Shown: positions 7,655-16,276, numbered from the stretch's first letter. The stretch is DNA of 22,480 nucleotides from an uncultured Rhodospirillales bacterium (GCA_903897565.1 CAIUCF010000149.1:1-22480), one strand, 5' to 3'. Translations and numbers: made by a program. Notes: generated from the letters alone by a model not told the origin.

Positions 7655-9454
7655 TTGCGGCGGCCGATAAGCGGGTTGCGGAACCACCGGACGCAACGGT
7701 GCGACCGGTGCCAACGGGCGAATGGACTGCTGCCCGCCATTGAGCGGCGCTAGGGGCCGAATCGGCGTCGGCGGTGCGCCGACTCCGCCGAAGCTCGGCT
7801 GCCGCACTTGGCCGTTGCCGAACTGCCGCTGCTGCGTCATGCCGCCCTGGAGCGGCAGCGGACGGATCGCGGCCGGCGGCGCCCCGACGGCGCCGACAGC
7901 GCCTGAATTGGGCTGCCGGATCTGGCCACCGGCGATCGGATTGACGCTGCCGACACCGCCGCGGAATACCTGGACGGGCGCGGGCGGCCGGCCGACGGCG
8001 CCGACGCCGCCACCTGGGAACACGCCACCGCCGTAGTTCTGGCGCGGCTGTGGCGGCGCCGCGACCCCGTGCCAGTCGCCGTGGCTGTTGCGGGTCGGCG
8101 TGACCGGCAGGCTCGCCTGGGCCGGGGTGAAGGCGCCGCGCTCCTCGGCCCCTGAATGCATCCGCCGCAGCCCGTCGCGCACCGGCTGGGCGTTGACGAA
8201 GGTGTCGCGATTCACCAGGGTCGCGTAGTTGCGATTGATGAAGCGGTCGCCATGGTCGCGACCCTCGTCGCGGTCGCGAAAGCGCCCGCGATCGTCGAAG
8301 CGGGCCAGACGATCCTCGCGGATGCCCGGGTTCATCCGGCGGAAATAGTCGAAGGTCAGGGCGAGGCCGACGCCGCCGCCGAGACCGATGCCGACCCAGC
8401 TCGGCCGGTAGATCTCGCCGGGGCCCAGCGGAATCCAGCCGACGCAGGGACCGCCGCCGTCGACGATCGTGCCGGGATCGCCAACGAAGCTCACCAGCGC
8501 CGGGGCGTAGAGCGGACGGCCGCCACGCTCGCCCGGCACCCATGACCACCAGCCGTTGAGATTGACCCAGCGACCGTAATGGAACGGCGCAAAGCCCCAG
8601 GGCGCATTGTCGACCCAGGTCCAGCCCCAGGGATCGATCCACTGCCAGCGACCATCGCGATACGGCTCCCAATCAGCCGGCTCCTGGGTCGGGACCCAGA
8701 CGGTGCCATAATCGGGCACCTGGCGCCATTGGCCATAGGCGTCGAGATCGTCGGTTCCCGGAATCCCCTGCGGCACATATTGACTCGAGACCCGGCCGTT
8801 ATCCTGGCCGTTCTGGGCATCGACCCACTGGTCGAAACCATCCTCGGACGCCGTGCCGAATTGCGACGGCGCGCCGGCGGCGAAGGCTTCCTGGCCGCCC
8901 TCGATCGTCTGGGTGCCGCCGGCGCTGGAAAAATCGGCGCGGCCGGCGAAGACGGCGACACTCGGCGGGTTGTCCTGGTCACCGGCGGTAACGCGATAGA
9001 ACCCGGCGGCTTCGAGGGCGACCGATCCGGCCGGGGTGACGACGACGTAGGAGTCTCCCGGCCGCAAGCCGCCGAGGCTGATATCGATCCGACCCTGGGG
9101 CAGGCCAAGCATGACCTCGCGATCGTCGAGGCGGGTGACGTCGACCTCGGTACTGCCATCGAGCCAGAAACGACCCGCCGCCAGTTCCAGCGCGGCGCGG
9201 CTCGACGGCTGGGTCCAGAGCGACGAGCCGGCGATCACCGGGGTATTGGCGAGCCCGGCGGTCCAGGGATCCTGCGCTGCCTCGCGGAACGAGGCCTGGC
9301 CGTCGACCAGAGCCACCCGGCCGACATTGGTCGGCAATTCGCCGGCGCTTTGCGCCCAGGCGGGCGGCGCGGCGGCGGTGATCGTGATACCGGCGCTGAG
9401 CAGAGCTGCCAGAAACCCCCGGCCCCAACGGCCATGGGACGACGTCGATGCCAT
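7562..9454 (-). CDS. Exported FecR-like / DUF6600 protein with Gln/Pro-rich tail (probably truncated)
   Basis: The reading frame gives 630 residues from ATG 9454, preceded by GAGG with 7-base spacing. A signal peptide ends near Ala34 (TITAAAPPAWA, then Gln). Residues 45-200 form a FecR-like beta domain (GRVALVDGQASFREA, GRFWLDGSTEVDVTRLDD, SYVVVTPAGSVALEAAGFYR). Residues 238-345 are the Trp/Tyr-rich DUF6600 segment (YGTVWVPTQEPADWEPYRDG, WGWTWVDNAPWGFAPFHYGR, WVPLG-like GWIPLGPGE). A charged stretch near 380-405 (DDRGRFRDRDEGRDHGDRF) follows, and from 440 the chain is Pro/Gln/Gly-rich and probably unstructured, ending in 13-residue repeats. The family is common in alphaproteobacteria; its role is unknown, with an envelope or surface location likely. 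The present stop is inside the repeat array. Confidence 0.85.
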   Translation of the reverse strand: MASTSSHGRWGRGFLAALLSAGITITAAAPPAWAQSAGELPTNVGRVALVDGQASFREAAQDPWTAGLANTPVIAGSSLWTQPSSRAALELAAGRFWLDGSTEVDVTRLDDREVMLGLPQGRIDISLGGLRPGDSYVVVTPAGSVALEAAGFYRVTAGDQDNPPSVAVFAGRADFSSAGGTQTIEGGQEAFAAGAPSQFGTASEDGFDQWVDAQNGQDNGRVSSQYVPQGIPGTDDLDAYGQWRQVPDYGTVWVPTQEPADWEPYRDGRWQWIDPWGWTWVDNAPWGFAPFHYGRWVNLNGWWSWVPGERGGRPLYAPALVSFVGDPGTIVDGGGPCVGWIPLGPGEIYRPSWVGIGLGGGVGLALTFDYFRRMNPGIREDRLARFDDRGRFRDRDEGRDHGDRFINRNYATLVNRDTFVNAQPVRDGLRRMHSGAEERGAFTPAQASLPVTPTRNSHGDWHGVAAPPQPRQNYGGGVFPGGGVGAVGRPPAPVQVFRGGVGSVNPIAGGQIRQPNSGAVGAVGAPPAAIRPLPLQGGMTQQRQFGNGQVRQPSFGGVGAPPTPIRPLAPLNGGQQSIRPLAPVAPLRPVVPQPAYRPPQFQQQAQPQLRQPQFQQQYQPQLRQPQFQQQ

Positions 9455-9521
9455 GATAGACCTCTATGCCCTGTCCACGGGCGCGACGATCGCGCTCTTG
9501 ACGGGACAACGATTTGATTAT

Positions 9522-9541
9522 GGCAAAACCATGGTAATGCC
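9522..9541. promoter_or_regulatory. Inverted repeat upstream of the FecR/DUF6600 gene
   Basis: GGCA-N2-ACCATGGT-N2-TGCC is symmetrical at 16 of 20 positions. It lies about 70 bp upstream of the FecR/DUF6600 start and just beyond the terminator of the preceding gene, a plausible operator position. No cognate regulator is known. Confidence 0.3.
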
Positions 9542-9552
9542 CTGCCAGGCAA

Positions 9553-9583
9553 GAAAAAACCCGCCCCCGGGAAGAGGGGCGGG
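9553..9583 (-). terminator. Rho-independent terminator of the phosphoesterase gene
   Basis: On the minus strand a GC-rich 8-bp stem (CCCGCCCC pairing with GGGGCGGG, 9576-9583 and 9560-9567) with an 8-base loop is followed by six T residues (9559-9554). It lies about 50 bp past the phosphoesterase stop and separates that gene from the FecR/DUF6600 gene. Confidence 0.85.
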
Positions 9584-9634
9584 CTGGCGCTGCGGGGTCG
9601 CCGGCGCGCTCGGCGCCGGCTTAAGCCACATCGC

Positions 9635-10885
9635 TTAGTTGAAGAGGTCGCTCATTACCGCGACATCGGCGTCGCAGGCATGGTTGAGGCAGGGCAGCTT
9701 CAGCCCCGACTCGATCGACTTCAGCAGTGAGAAGTGGTTGTAGTAGGCGTTGCTGGTCACGCCGTGCGAACCGTAATTGGTGTCGACGATCGCGATCACC
9801 TGGTTGGTGTTCGGCGCGGTGCTGTAGTCGTTCTCGTCCCAAATGGTGACGATCGCGGTATGACCGCTCTTCCACACCGGTGAGGCGTGGATCGCGTTGA
9901 CGAGCTTCTGCACCTCGACATCGCCGCGGGCGATCAGCGCCGGGTTCAGGCCGGCCTGGCTGCCGTCGTCGTTCGGGTCGTAGTTGCAGAACGGGCCGGC
10001 ATTGCCGCGGCCGTGCTGGTCGTTGCACTGGTTGGGGGCGATGAAGGCATAGGTCGGCACGGCGCCGATGCCGGCGCCGAGATCAGCGAACAGGCCATGG
10101 GCGCCACCGAAATCGGCGATCTGGGCGTAGCTGAGCTTCGGGTTCGTGCCTTCCTGGATGTTCTGGAAATAGGCGAAGGGGTTATGCTTCACCGCGTACT
10201 GGAAGACGATCCCGGCGCTGGTCACGCTCGGCAGCGACGGCGTGATGGCGGCAAAGTTGGTCAGGTTGGTATAGACGCCGTCGCTGACGTTGACGCCGTC
10301 CGGGCCCTGCGGACCGATATCTTCCTGATAGGTCTTCCAGACGCGGCCCTTGGCAACGAGCTGATCGGCGATCGTCTTGCCGGAGATGTTGGTTGCGGCC
10401 GGGATCGAGCGGATGCCGTCGATGTTGTTCTCGCCGGGCGCGCCCTGGGTCTCGTTGGTGAGGTCGATCGCCGGAGTCTCGGCGTCGGTGCCGGTGCCGC
10501 GGATCGGGCAGATCAGGCCGGTCGGCGGATTGTCGGTCGCAGCCACGCCGGTGGCGAGGTTGGTCAGGCAGGTGGTGTTGTGCCAGTTCGGGTAATTGTC
10601 GGTATGGACGCCGAAATTGGAGCCGCCGACGGTCTCAAGATAGTTCGTCAGGCTGGGATGGGCGACCCCGAAGTAGTTGGTCGCGAGGTTCGCTGACTTG
10701 GCATACTGGTTGATGAACGGTGCGTTCGGGTTGCCGATGATCTGGCTGTACCCATGATTTTCCATCATGATCACGAACACGTGATCGAGCTGCGGGATGC
10801 CCTTGGGTGAGGGGCCTTCGACCGCAAACGCCGAGGTGCTGAGGGCCGCGCTGAGCAGGCCCGCGGCAATCGCGAATGTCTTCAT
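9635..10885 (-). CDS. Secreted phosphoesterase (PF04185-type; acid phosphatase / phospholipase C superfamily)
   Basis: The protein has 416 residues from the ATG at 10885, preceded by AAGGA. A longer frame exists but lacks a signal peptide, whereas this start gives MKTFAIAAGLLSAALSTSAF with cleavage expected after Ala21. Family marks: HVFVIMMENHGYSQIIGNPN with the metal-binding Glu-Asn-His, the HPSLTNYLETVGG segment that carries the likely catalytic Ser/Thr, IVTIWDENDYS with the second metal-binding Asp residues, and DTNYGSHGVTSNAYYNHFSL near the C-terminus. Members are exported acid phosphatases, phospholipases C or related phosphodiesterases. Four internal Cys pairs are plausible (TTCLTN, LICPI, NQCND, PFCNY, LPCLNHACD), consistent with export. 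It is transcribed alone and ends at a strong terminator. Substrate is unknown. Confidence 0.88.
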   Translation of the reverse strand: MKTFAIAAGLLSAALSTSAFAVEGPSPKGIPQLDHVFVIMMENHGYSQIIGNPNAPFINQYAKSANLATNYFGVAHPSLTNYLETVGGSNFGVHTDNYPNWHNTTCLTNLATGVAATDNPPTGLICPIRGTGTDAETPAIDLTNETQGAPGENNIDGIRSIPAATNISGKTIADQLVAKGRVWKTYQEDIGPQGPDGVNVSDGVYTNLTNFAAITPSLPSVTSAGIVFQYAVKHNPFAYFQNIQEGTNPKLSYAQIADFGGAHGLFADLGAGIGAVPTYAFIAPNQCNDQHGRGNAGPFCNYDPNDDGSQAGLNPALIARGDVEVQKLVNAIHASPVWKSGHTAIVTIWDENDYSTAPNTNQVIAIVDTNYGSHGVTSNAYYNHFSLLKSIESGLKLPCLNHACDADVAVMSDLFN

Positions 10886-11062
10886 GGCTGTTCGATCCTT
10901 ATGGGGCTTCGGGACAGACAGGTATTCAAGTACCCGTCGACGTCGCGCGAACTTAGGCCTCAACTGCGTCGGTTACGGGTCAGAACGATTGCGTTTTGGT
11001 AACATTCTGTTAACCCGTCAGCGACGTCCCGCCACCCTTCCCCTCCCTGCCGGTTTGCATTC

Positions 11063-11947
11063 GTGATCGATCTCCTCGCCCATCTCGCCGCGATTCTCGC
11101 ACCGGTGTTTCTGACCTCGGCGGTCGGGTTCGGCTGGGTCAAGCGCGGCTACAGCTTCGACCAGGGCTTCGCCACCCGGCTCATCGCCAGCCTCGGCACG
11201 CCCTGTCTGGTGTTTTCGACCCTGACGCGGATGCATGTCTCGGGGCAGGATTTCCTGACGATGGGCGCGGCGTCGTTGGCCTGCCTGATCGTGTTCTTCA
11301 TCCTCGGGATCGCCGGGCTGAAGCTCTGCCGCCTTCCCGCCAGCGTCTTCCTGCCGTCGCTGGCCTTCCCGAACAACGGCAATATGGGCCTGCCGGTCTG
11401 CCTGTTCGCGTTCGGCGACAAGGGCGTGGCGCTGGCCACGATCTATTTCGCCGTGATCTGCGTGTTCCAGTTCACCCTGGGGCCGCTGCTGTCGTCGGGG
11501 CGGTTCAACTTCTCGCTGCTGGTCAAGGCGCCGGTGGTCTATGCCACGCTCGCCTCGATTGCGGTGATCGCCCTGCATCTGAAGGTCCCGGAGTGGCTGC
11601 TGAACACGACCGCGCTGTTGGGCCAGCTCTGCGTGCCGCTGATGCTGCTGGCGCTCGGCGTCGCCCTGGCGCAGCTGAAGGTCGCCAATCTCCGCCGCGC
11701 CGTGATCGTGTCGCTGCTACGGCTCGGTGTCGGGCTCGCGGGCGGCGTGCTGGTGGCGATCCTGTTCGGCTTCCACGGCGCCGAGCGCGGCGTCGTCATC
11801 CTCGAGAGCGCGATGCCGGTCGCGGTCTTCAATTACCTGTTCGCGCTGCTCTACGACAATTCGCCGGAAGAAGTCGCCGGCGTGATCATGGTCTCGACGG
11901 CGCTGTCTTACGTGTCGTTGCCGTTTCTGGTCGCGATGGTGATTTGA
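11063..11947 (+). CDS. AEC family permease (auxin efflux carrier type)
   Basis: The protein has 294 residues and about ten hydrophobic helices. It starts at GTG 11063 with IDLLAHLAAILAPVFLTSAV; no clear Shine-Dalgarno sequence is visible, so the start is moderately sure. The conserved LASP-like FPNNGNMGLPVCLFAFGD motif of the AEC family sits near residues 108-125, a further GTPCLVFSTLTRM follows helix 2, and ESAMPVAVFNYLFALLYD near the C-terminus matches the family. AEC carriers export or import small organic anions such as malate or malonate; the substrate here is unknown. It is divergent from the phosphoesterase. An imperfect inverted repeat GGTAACATTCTGTTAACC is at 10998-11015 in the shared upstream region. 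Confidence 0.88.
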   Translation: MIDLLAHLAAILAPVFLTSAVGFGWVKRGYSFDQGFATRLIASLGTPCLVFSTLTRMHVSGQDFLTMGAASLACLIVFFILGIAGLKLCRLPASVFLPSLAFPNNGNMGLPVCLFAFGDKGVALATIYFAVICVFQFTLGPLLSSGRFNFSLLVKAPVVYATLASIAVIALHLKVPEWLLNTTALLGQLCVPLMLLALGVALAQLKVANLRRAVIVSLLRLGVGLAGGVLVAILFGFHGAERGVVILESAMPVAVFNYLFALLYDNSPEEVAGVIMVSTALSYVSLPFLVAMVI

Positions 11948-11972
11948 GTGGGCGCTCGCCGCCCCCTCTTCT

Positions 11973-12084
11973 CGTCATCCCGGCGAAAGCCGGGATCCAG
12001 GCAACAGCCGCGTCCGCGGCGAGAAGACTCTTTTCCGCGCTACCGCGCGTATTCCGCTGGATCCCGGCTTCCGCCGGGATGACG
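11973..12084. repeat. Palindromic intergenic repeat (REP/BIME-like pair of hairpins)
   Basis: The element is bounded by inverted ends CGTCATCCCGGC and GCCGGGATGACG. Each end is itself a perfect hairpin: ATCCCGGC-GAAA-GCCGGGAT (11977-11996) and ATCCCGGC-TTCC-GCCGGGAT (12061-12080), with CCAG and CTGG inside. About 55 bp lie between them. Dispersed repeats with this core are widespread in alphaproteobacterial genomes. It fills the gap between the convergent AEC permease and helicase genes, and may serve as a bidirectional terminator or mRNA stabiliser. Confidence 0.85.
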
Positions 12085-12108
12085 ACCGAGTGGATCGAAG
12101 AGGAGCGT

Positions 12109-14343
12109 TCAGCTTCCCGCCTTCCTCACAAACGACTCCATCACCTTCTTCTCGCCTGCATGGTCGAACAGGATGGTGAGCTTGCCGTCTTCGGCGCGGG
12201 TGACGCTGCCGGCGCCGAACTTGTCGTGGAAGACGCGGGCGCCAATCGCAAAGGTGCCGGGTTTGGTGAACGTGGTCCGCGTCGCCGCCGGCTCGGAAAA
12301 GCCTGAGCCCCGGTTGAAGCGATTGAAGCCGCCCGAGACTGCCTCGGGGAAATGGGTGAACCCGCGATTGGCGGCATTGCCGTAGAGACCGGCCTCGACG
12401 TCGCGCTCGACCCCGGTCGTGGGCAATTCGTCGATGAAGCGGGAGGGGAGCGCGCTCTGCCACTGGCCATGAATGCGGCGGTTGGCGGCATAGGAAATCG
12501 TCGCCCGCTTGCGCGCCCGGGTGATGCCGACATAGGCGAGGCGGCGCTCCTCTTCCAGGCCGCGCTCGCCGGTCTCGTCGAGCGCGCGCTGGTTCGGGAA
12601 TACGCCCTCCTCCCAGCCCGGCAGGAAGACGAGGTCGAATTCCAGCCCCTTCGCGGCATGCAGGGTCATCACCGTCACGCTCTCCGCCCCGGCCTCGGCG
12701 GCGTTGTCCATGACCAGGCTGACATGCTCGAGGAAGCCGACGAGGGTCTCGAACTCGGCCATGGCGACGATCAGCTCGCGCAGGTTTTCGAGCCGACCCG
12801 GCGCTTCGGGCGTCTTGTCGGCCTGCCACATCGCCGTGTAGCCGGACTCGTCGAGCACGATCTTGGCGAGCTCCGTGTGGTTGACCCGGGCTGATTCGCC
12901 GCGCCAACGGTCGAAATCGCGGAGCAGTGCTTCGAGGGCCTTGCGCGCCGCCGGCTTCAGCTCGTCGGAGCCGACCAGCAGCCGCGTCGCCTCCATCAGC
13001 GGGACCTCGCGATCGCGGGCCAGGCTGTGCAGGGTTTGCAACGTTGTTGGGCCGATGCCACGGCGCGGCGTGTTGACGATACGCTCGAAGGCGAGATCAT
13101 CTTCGGGCCGCTGGATCAGGCGGAAATACGCCATGGCGTCGCGGATTTCCTGGCGCTCGTAGAAACGCGGACCGCCGATGACGCGATAGGGCAGCCCGAT
13201 CGCTATGAAGCGTTCCTCGAATTCGCGAGTCTGGAAGCCGGCACGGACCAGCACGGCGACCTCAGACAGCCTGGTGCCGTTGCGTCCGGCCTGCTCGATC
13301 TCGTCGGCGACAAACCGCGCTTCCTGCTCGCCGTCCCAGATGCCACGCAGCCGAATCGGCTCGCCGGCACCCGCCGCCGTCCACAGCGTCTTGCCGAGGC
13401 GGCCGCGGTTATGGGCGATCAGATGCGCTGCAGCGGCGAGGATTTCCGGGGTCGAACGATAATTCTGCTCCAGCCGGATGATCTCGGCGCCGGGGAACTC
13501 ATGCTCGAATTTGAGGATGTTGCCGACCTCGGCGCCGCGCCAGCCATAGATCTACTGGTCGTCGTCGCCGACGCAGCAGATGTTGCGGCGGGTCTGGGCG
13601 AGCAAGCGCAGCCACAGATACTGCGCGATATTGGTGTCCTGGTACTCGTCGACCAGCAGGTAGTGGAAGCGGTTCTGGTAGTCGGCGAGGATCTCCGGTT
13701 TGGCCAGGAAGATCGTCAGATTGTGCAGCAGCAGGTCGCCGAAATCCGCGGCGTTGAGCGCCTTGAGCCGCTCCTGATAGGCGCGGTAGAGCGCCGCCAT
13801 GCGGCCGCCCGCGTAATCGCCGCCGACCGCGGCGACGACCTCGGCGGCATCGACCTTGTCGGGCGTCAGCCCGCGATCCTTCCAGCGCTCGATCACGCCG
13901 AGCACGCCGCGCGGCGCCCAGCGCTTGTCGTCGATCCCGGCCGCCTGCATCAGCTGCTTGACCAGCCGGACCTGGTCGTCCGAATCGAGGATGGTGAAGC
14001 TCGAGGTCAACCCCACCACCTCGGCGTGGCGGCGCAGGATGCGGGCCGCCAGCGCGTGAAAGGTGCCGAGCCACAACCCTTCGGTGGCGCCGCCGATCAC
14101 CCGCTCCAGCCGGTCGCGCATCTCGCGCGCCGCCTTGTTGGTGAAGGTGACCGCGAGGATCTGGCTCGGCCAGGCCTTGCGCAGGCTGAGGAGATGGGCG
14201 AGCCGGGTCGTCAGCACCCGGGTCTTGCCGGTGCCCGCCCCCGCCAGCACCAGCACCGGCCCGTCGAGCGCCTCGACCGCGCGACGCTGCGGATCGTTGA
14301 GCGAGGCGAGATAGGCGGGGGTCGCGGCGGGAAGAATACTCAT
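12109..14343 (-). pseudogene. uvrD: UvrD/PcrA-type ATP-dependent DNA helicase, interrupted by in-frame TAG in motif III
   Basis: One frame of 745 codons runs from ATG 14343 (MSILPAATPAYLASLNDPQR) to TGA at 12109, with one TAG at 13554-13552 (codon 264). Superfamily 1A helicase motifs are otherwise complete: Walker A LAGAGTGKTR (33-42), motif Ia VTFTNKAAREM, motif II LLVDEYQDTN, motif III VGDDDQ-stop-IYGWRGAEV, motif IV QNYRST, then MTLHAAKGLEFDLVFLPGWE (motif V) and AYVGITRARK (motif VI), and the C-terminal Tudor-like part VFHDKFGAGSVTRAEDGKL. The stop replaces the nearly invariant Ser of VGDDDQSIY, a one-base TCG to TAG change. The enzyme unwinds DNA in nucleotide-excision and mismatch repair. 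All sequence after the stop is intact, so the lesion is very recent or is a sequence error. Confidence 0.92.
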
Positions 14344-14439
14344 GCCTGCGTCATAGCAGCGCCCGGCGCAGGGGGGAATAGGGGTGTGCGGCGAGTGCTC
14401 GGGCCCCGAATCGATCGTCCGCGACCCTGGGGTTTGTTC

Positions 14440-14468
14440 TTGATTCGTACCGCAACCTGACATACGCT
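14440..14468 (+). promoter_or_regulatory. Weak candidate promoter upstream of the first tandem membrane protein
   Basis: TTGATT (14440-14445), 17 bp and TACGCT (14463-14468) lie 34 bp upstream of the ATG at 14503. The match is partial (four and three of six), so the call rests mostly on spacing and position. Confidence 0.25.
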
Positions 14469-14502
14469 ATCGACACGCTAGACAACACCTTGAGGGCGGG
14501 AC

Positions 14503-15324
14503 ATGGACATCGATGCCGGCATGCCCGCGGCCCAACCACGGCGCCTGCCGGTCTGGGAAGTCGCGACTTGGAGTTACGATTACGTCTGGGAACATCGCCG
14601 GCGGCTGACGCGTCCGCTGTTCCTCGTCTTCGCCATCGCCTTTGCCGGCAACCTTGCCGATGCCTGTGCCAACCCTGACACCGGCGCCGATGGGACGAAG
14701 TCGATGCTTGCCGTCGCATCGAGCTATGGTGTGTCCCTGGTCAGTTCGCTTGTCGCCGCCGCCCTGGCTGTCGGCATCCATCGCTGGGTGCTGCTCGATG
14801 AGTTCCGGGCCGGCCTCGACATATTGCGTTGGGATGCGAATTTCCGGCGTTATGTGCTGACGATCATCGCGCTTGGCGCGCTCAGTTTCGGCCCGCTTAT
14901 ACTGGCCGGGTCCGCGGCCGGGTCAATCTTGGAGACGTCGTCGAGTACGCCGCTCGATATCCTGGCTGGCGGGATGTTGTTCCTCGGTTTCACCGGGCTA
15001 CCGGTGTCGTTCCGCTTCAGCCTCGCTCTCCCCGCGGCCGCCTTGGGTGTCCCGCGGCCGTTCCGGCTTTCCTGGCAAGCCACCCGGGGAAATACTTGGC
15101 GGATGATCGGGCTCGCGATCGCGCTGACGCTGCCGTTCGGGATTCTTCAAGTCGTCGCGGCAGTGCTGTCGGGAACGGAAGCTACACCGATCATCGTTCG
15201 GTTGCCGGGCTTCGTCGTCACCAGCGTGTTGGACGCGGCTTACGGCGCGGTCTGCGTCGTCTCGCTGTCGCTGAGCTACAACATCCTGGTGGGCGGCGGC
15301 GATGGGCGGGGCCACTCACACTAA
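14503..15324 (+). CDS. Multi-pass membrane protein of unknown function, first of a tandem paralogous pair
   Basis: The protein has 273 residues with about five or six hydrophobic helices. The ATG at 14503 follows GAGGGCGGGAC. The N-terminal cytoplasmic stretch RRLPVWEVATWSYDYVWEHR leads into the first helix (LFLVFAIAFAGNLADA). Further marks shared with the next gene are AVGIHRWVLLDEFRAGLDIL, RWDANFRRYVLT, LALPAAALGVPRPFRLSWQA, TRGNTWRMIG and a C-terminal VVSLSLSYNILVGGGDG. The loop-helix plan resembles uncharacterised alphaproteobacterial integral membrane proteins of the glycerophosphoryl-diester-phosphodiesterase membrane-domain type, but I do not assign a function. It ends about 80 bases before the start of its paralogue and is probably co-transcribed with it. 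Confidence 0.75.
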   Translation: MDIDAGMPAAQPRRLPVWEVATWSYDYVWEHRRRLTRPLFLVFAIAFAGNLADACANPDTGADGTKSMLAVASSYGVSLVSSLVAAALAVGIHRWVLLDEFRAGLDILRWDANFRRYVLTIIALGALSFGPLILAGSAAGSILETSSSTPLDILAGGMLFLGFTGLPVSFRFSLALPAAALGVPRPFRLSWQATRGNTWRMIGLAIALTLPFGILQVVAAVLSGTEATPIIVRLPGFVVTSVLDAAYGAVCVVSLSLSYNILVGGGDGRGHSH

Positions 15325-15403
15325 ACTTCCGGCTGCATTTTCCATCGGATGCTGCTACCTATTGAAGGGGATCGCAACGATCCTTCGGGCGGAGGGGATC
15401 TGC

Positions 15404-16276
15404 ATGACGATCGACATGACGACATCGGCACCGCGAAAGCTGCCGGTCTGGGCCATCACCACCCGAGCCTATAGCTACGTCTGGGATCATCGGGCGCCCT
15501 TCGCGATCCCCATCCTGGTGCTGTTCGTGGCGTTGGTCGCCACCACGATTCTCATGCAATTGCCCTATATCGCCGCGGCGCAGGACGGTGGTTCTGTGCC
15601 GATCTCGGCATCGCTGGCTGCCCTCGTCGGCTATATTGCCAAGGTCACCATATCGATCGCCTTCGCCGTGGGCGTTCATCGCACCGTCCTGCTCAGCGAG
15701 GGCCGCGAGGGGTTGAGCTTCTTCCGCTGGGACGCGAATTTCCGCCGCTATTTCGTGACCATGCTGCTGATCGTGTTGATCACGGTCGGGTATTTTCTCG
15801 CGAGCATGCTTCTCGCCGCCATCGTCGGCGGGATCGGGGTGTTTGTCGGTAAGCTCGTCGGCGGCGGAATCGGCGCCGTGCTGATGATCGTGTTCGGCAT
15901 CGCCGCGCTGGCCGGCTTCCTCTGGCTTACCGCCCAGTTCAGCAGGGTCATTCTGGCATTGCCGGCGGCGGCGCTCGGCGAGCAAGACGCGATTGCCCTG
16001 TCCTGGCGGGTGACGCGCGGCAATGGCTGGCTGTTGCTCGGCGCCAGTTTCCTGGCGGCCCTGCCGGTGTTCGTCGCCACCTTGATCGCCGAGGCGCCCT
16101 ACATGATCAACGCCATCGCCGACAGGATGGCGCAACCGCACGCCCCGATGACGCCGCCCGGGCTCGGCACGATCGTGGCGCTCGCCCTCATCGGCGCGCT
16201 GTCCGCGCCGGTGCTGGTGACTGTGCTGTCGCTCTCCTACGATGTCCTTGCCCGTGGCGGCGGGCCGCGCGACTGA
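15404..16276 (+). CDS. Multi-pass membrane protein of unknown function, second of a tandem paralogous pair
   Basis: The protein has 290 residues. The ATG at 15404 has an excellent ribosome binding site, GGAGGGG (15391-15397) with a 6-base gap; a longer frame upstream overlaps the previous gene and is rejected. It aligns along its whole length with the preceding gene: KLPVWAITTRAYSYVWDHRA, AVGVHRTVLLSEGREGLSFF, RWDANFRRYFVT, LALPAAALGEQDAIALSWRV, TRGNGWLLLG and VLSLSYDVLARGGG. The strictly kept RWDANFRRY and LSW-x2-TRGN segments are probably functional. Compared with the first copy it has an extra Gly-rich hydrophobic stretch (LAAIVGGIGVFVGKLVGGGI). About six helices are predicted. Function unknown; a hetero-oligomer with its neighbour is possible. 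Confidence 0.78.
   Translation: MTIDMTTSAPRKLPVWAITTRAYSYVWDHRAPFAIPILVLFVALVATTILMQLPYIAAAQDGGSVPISASLAALVGYIAKVTISIAFAVGVHRTVLLSEGREGLSFFRWDANFRRYFVTMLLIVLITVGYFLASMLLAAIVGGIGVFVGKLVGGGIGAVLMIVFGIAALAGFLWLTAQFSRVILALPAAALGEQDAIALSWRVTRGNGWLLLGASFLAALPVFVATLIAEAPYMINAIADRMAQPHAPMTPPGLGTIVALALIGALSAPVLVTVLSLSYDVLARGGGPRD

Noticed and set aside
8579..9517. Plus-strand open frame of 312 codons over the FecR/DUF6600 gene
   Set aside because: Antisense to a protein with a clear signal peptide and domains; no ribosome binding site or family match.
10886..11062. PhoB box upstream of the secreted phosphoesterase
   Set aside because: Only partial CTGTTAA/CCGTCA-like words were found, with wrong spacing and orientation for a Pho box.
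3139..13554. Amber codon reassignment or pyrrolysine-like recoding
   Set aside because: TAG is the terminal stop of several intact genes here, one of the three premature stops is TAA, and the replaced residues appear to differ. No suppressor tRNA or recoding element is seen in the window.
13027..14460. Plus-strand open frame of 477 codons over the helicase
   Set aside because: It lies opposite the conserved helicase frame; no domain is visible and the composition is that of an antisense shadow.
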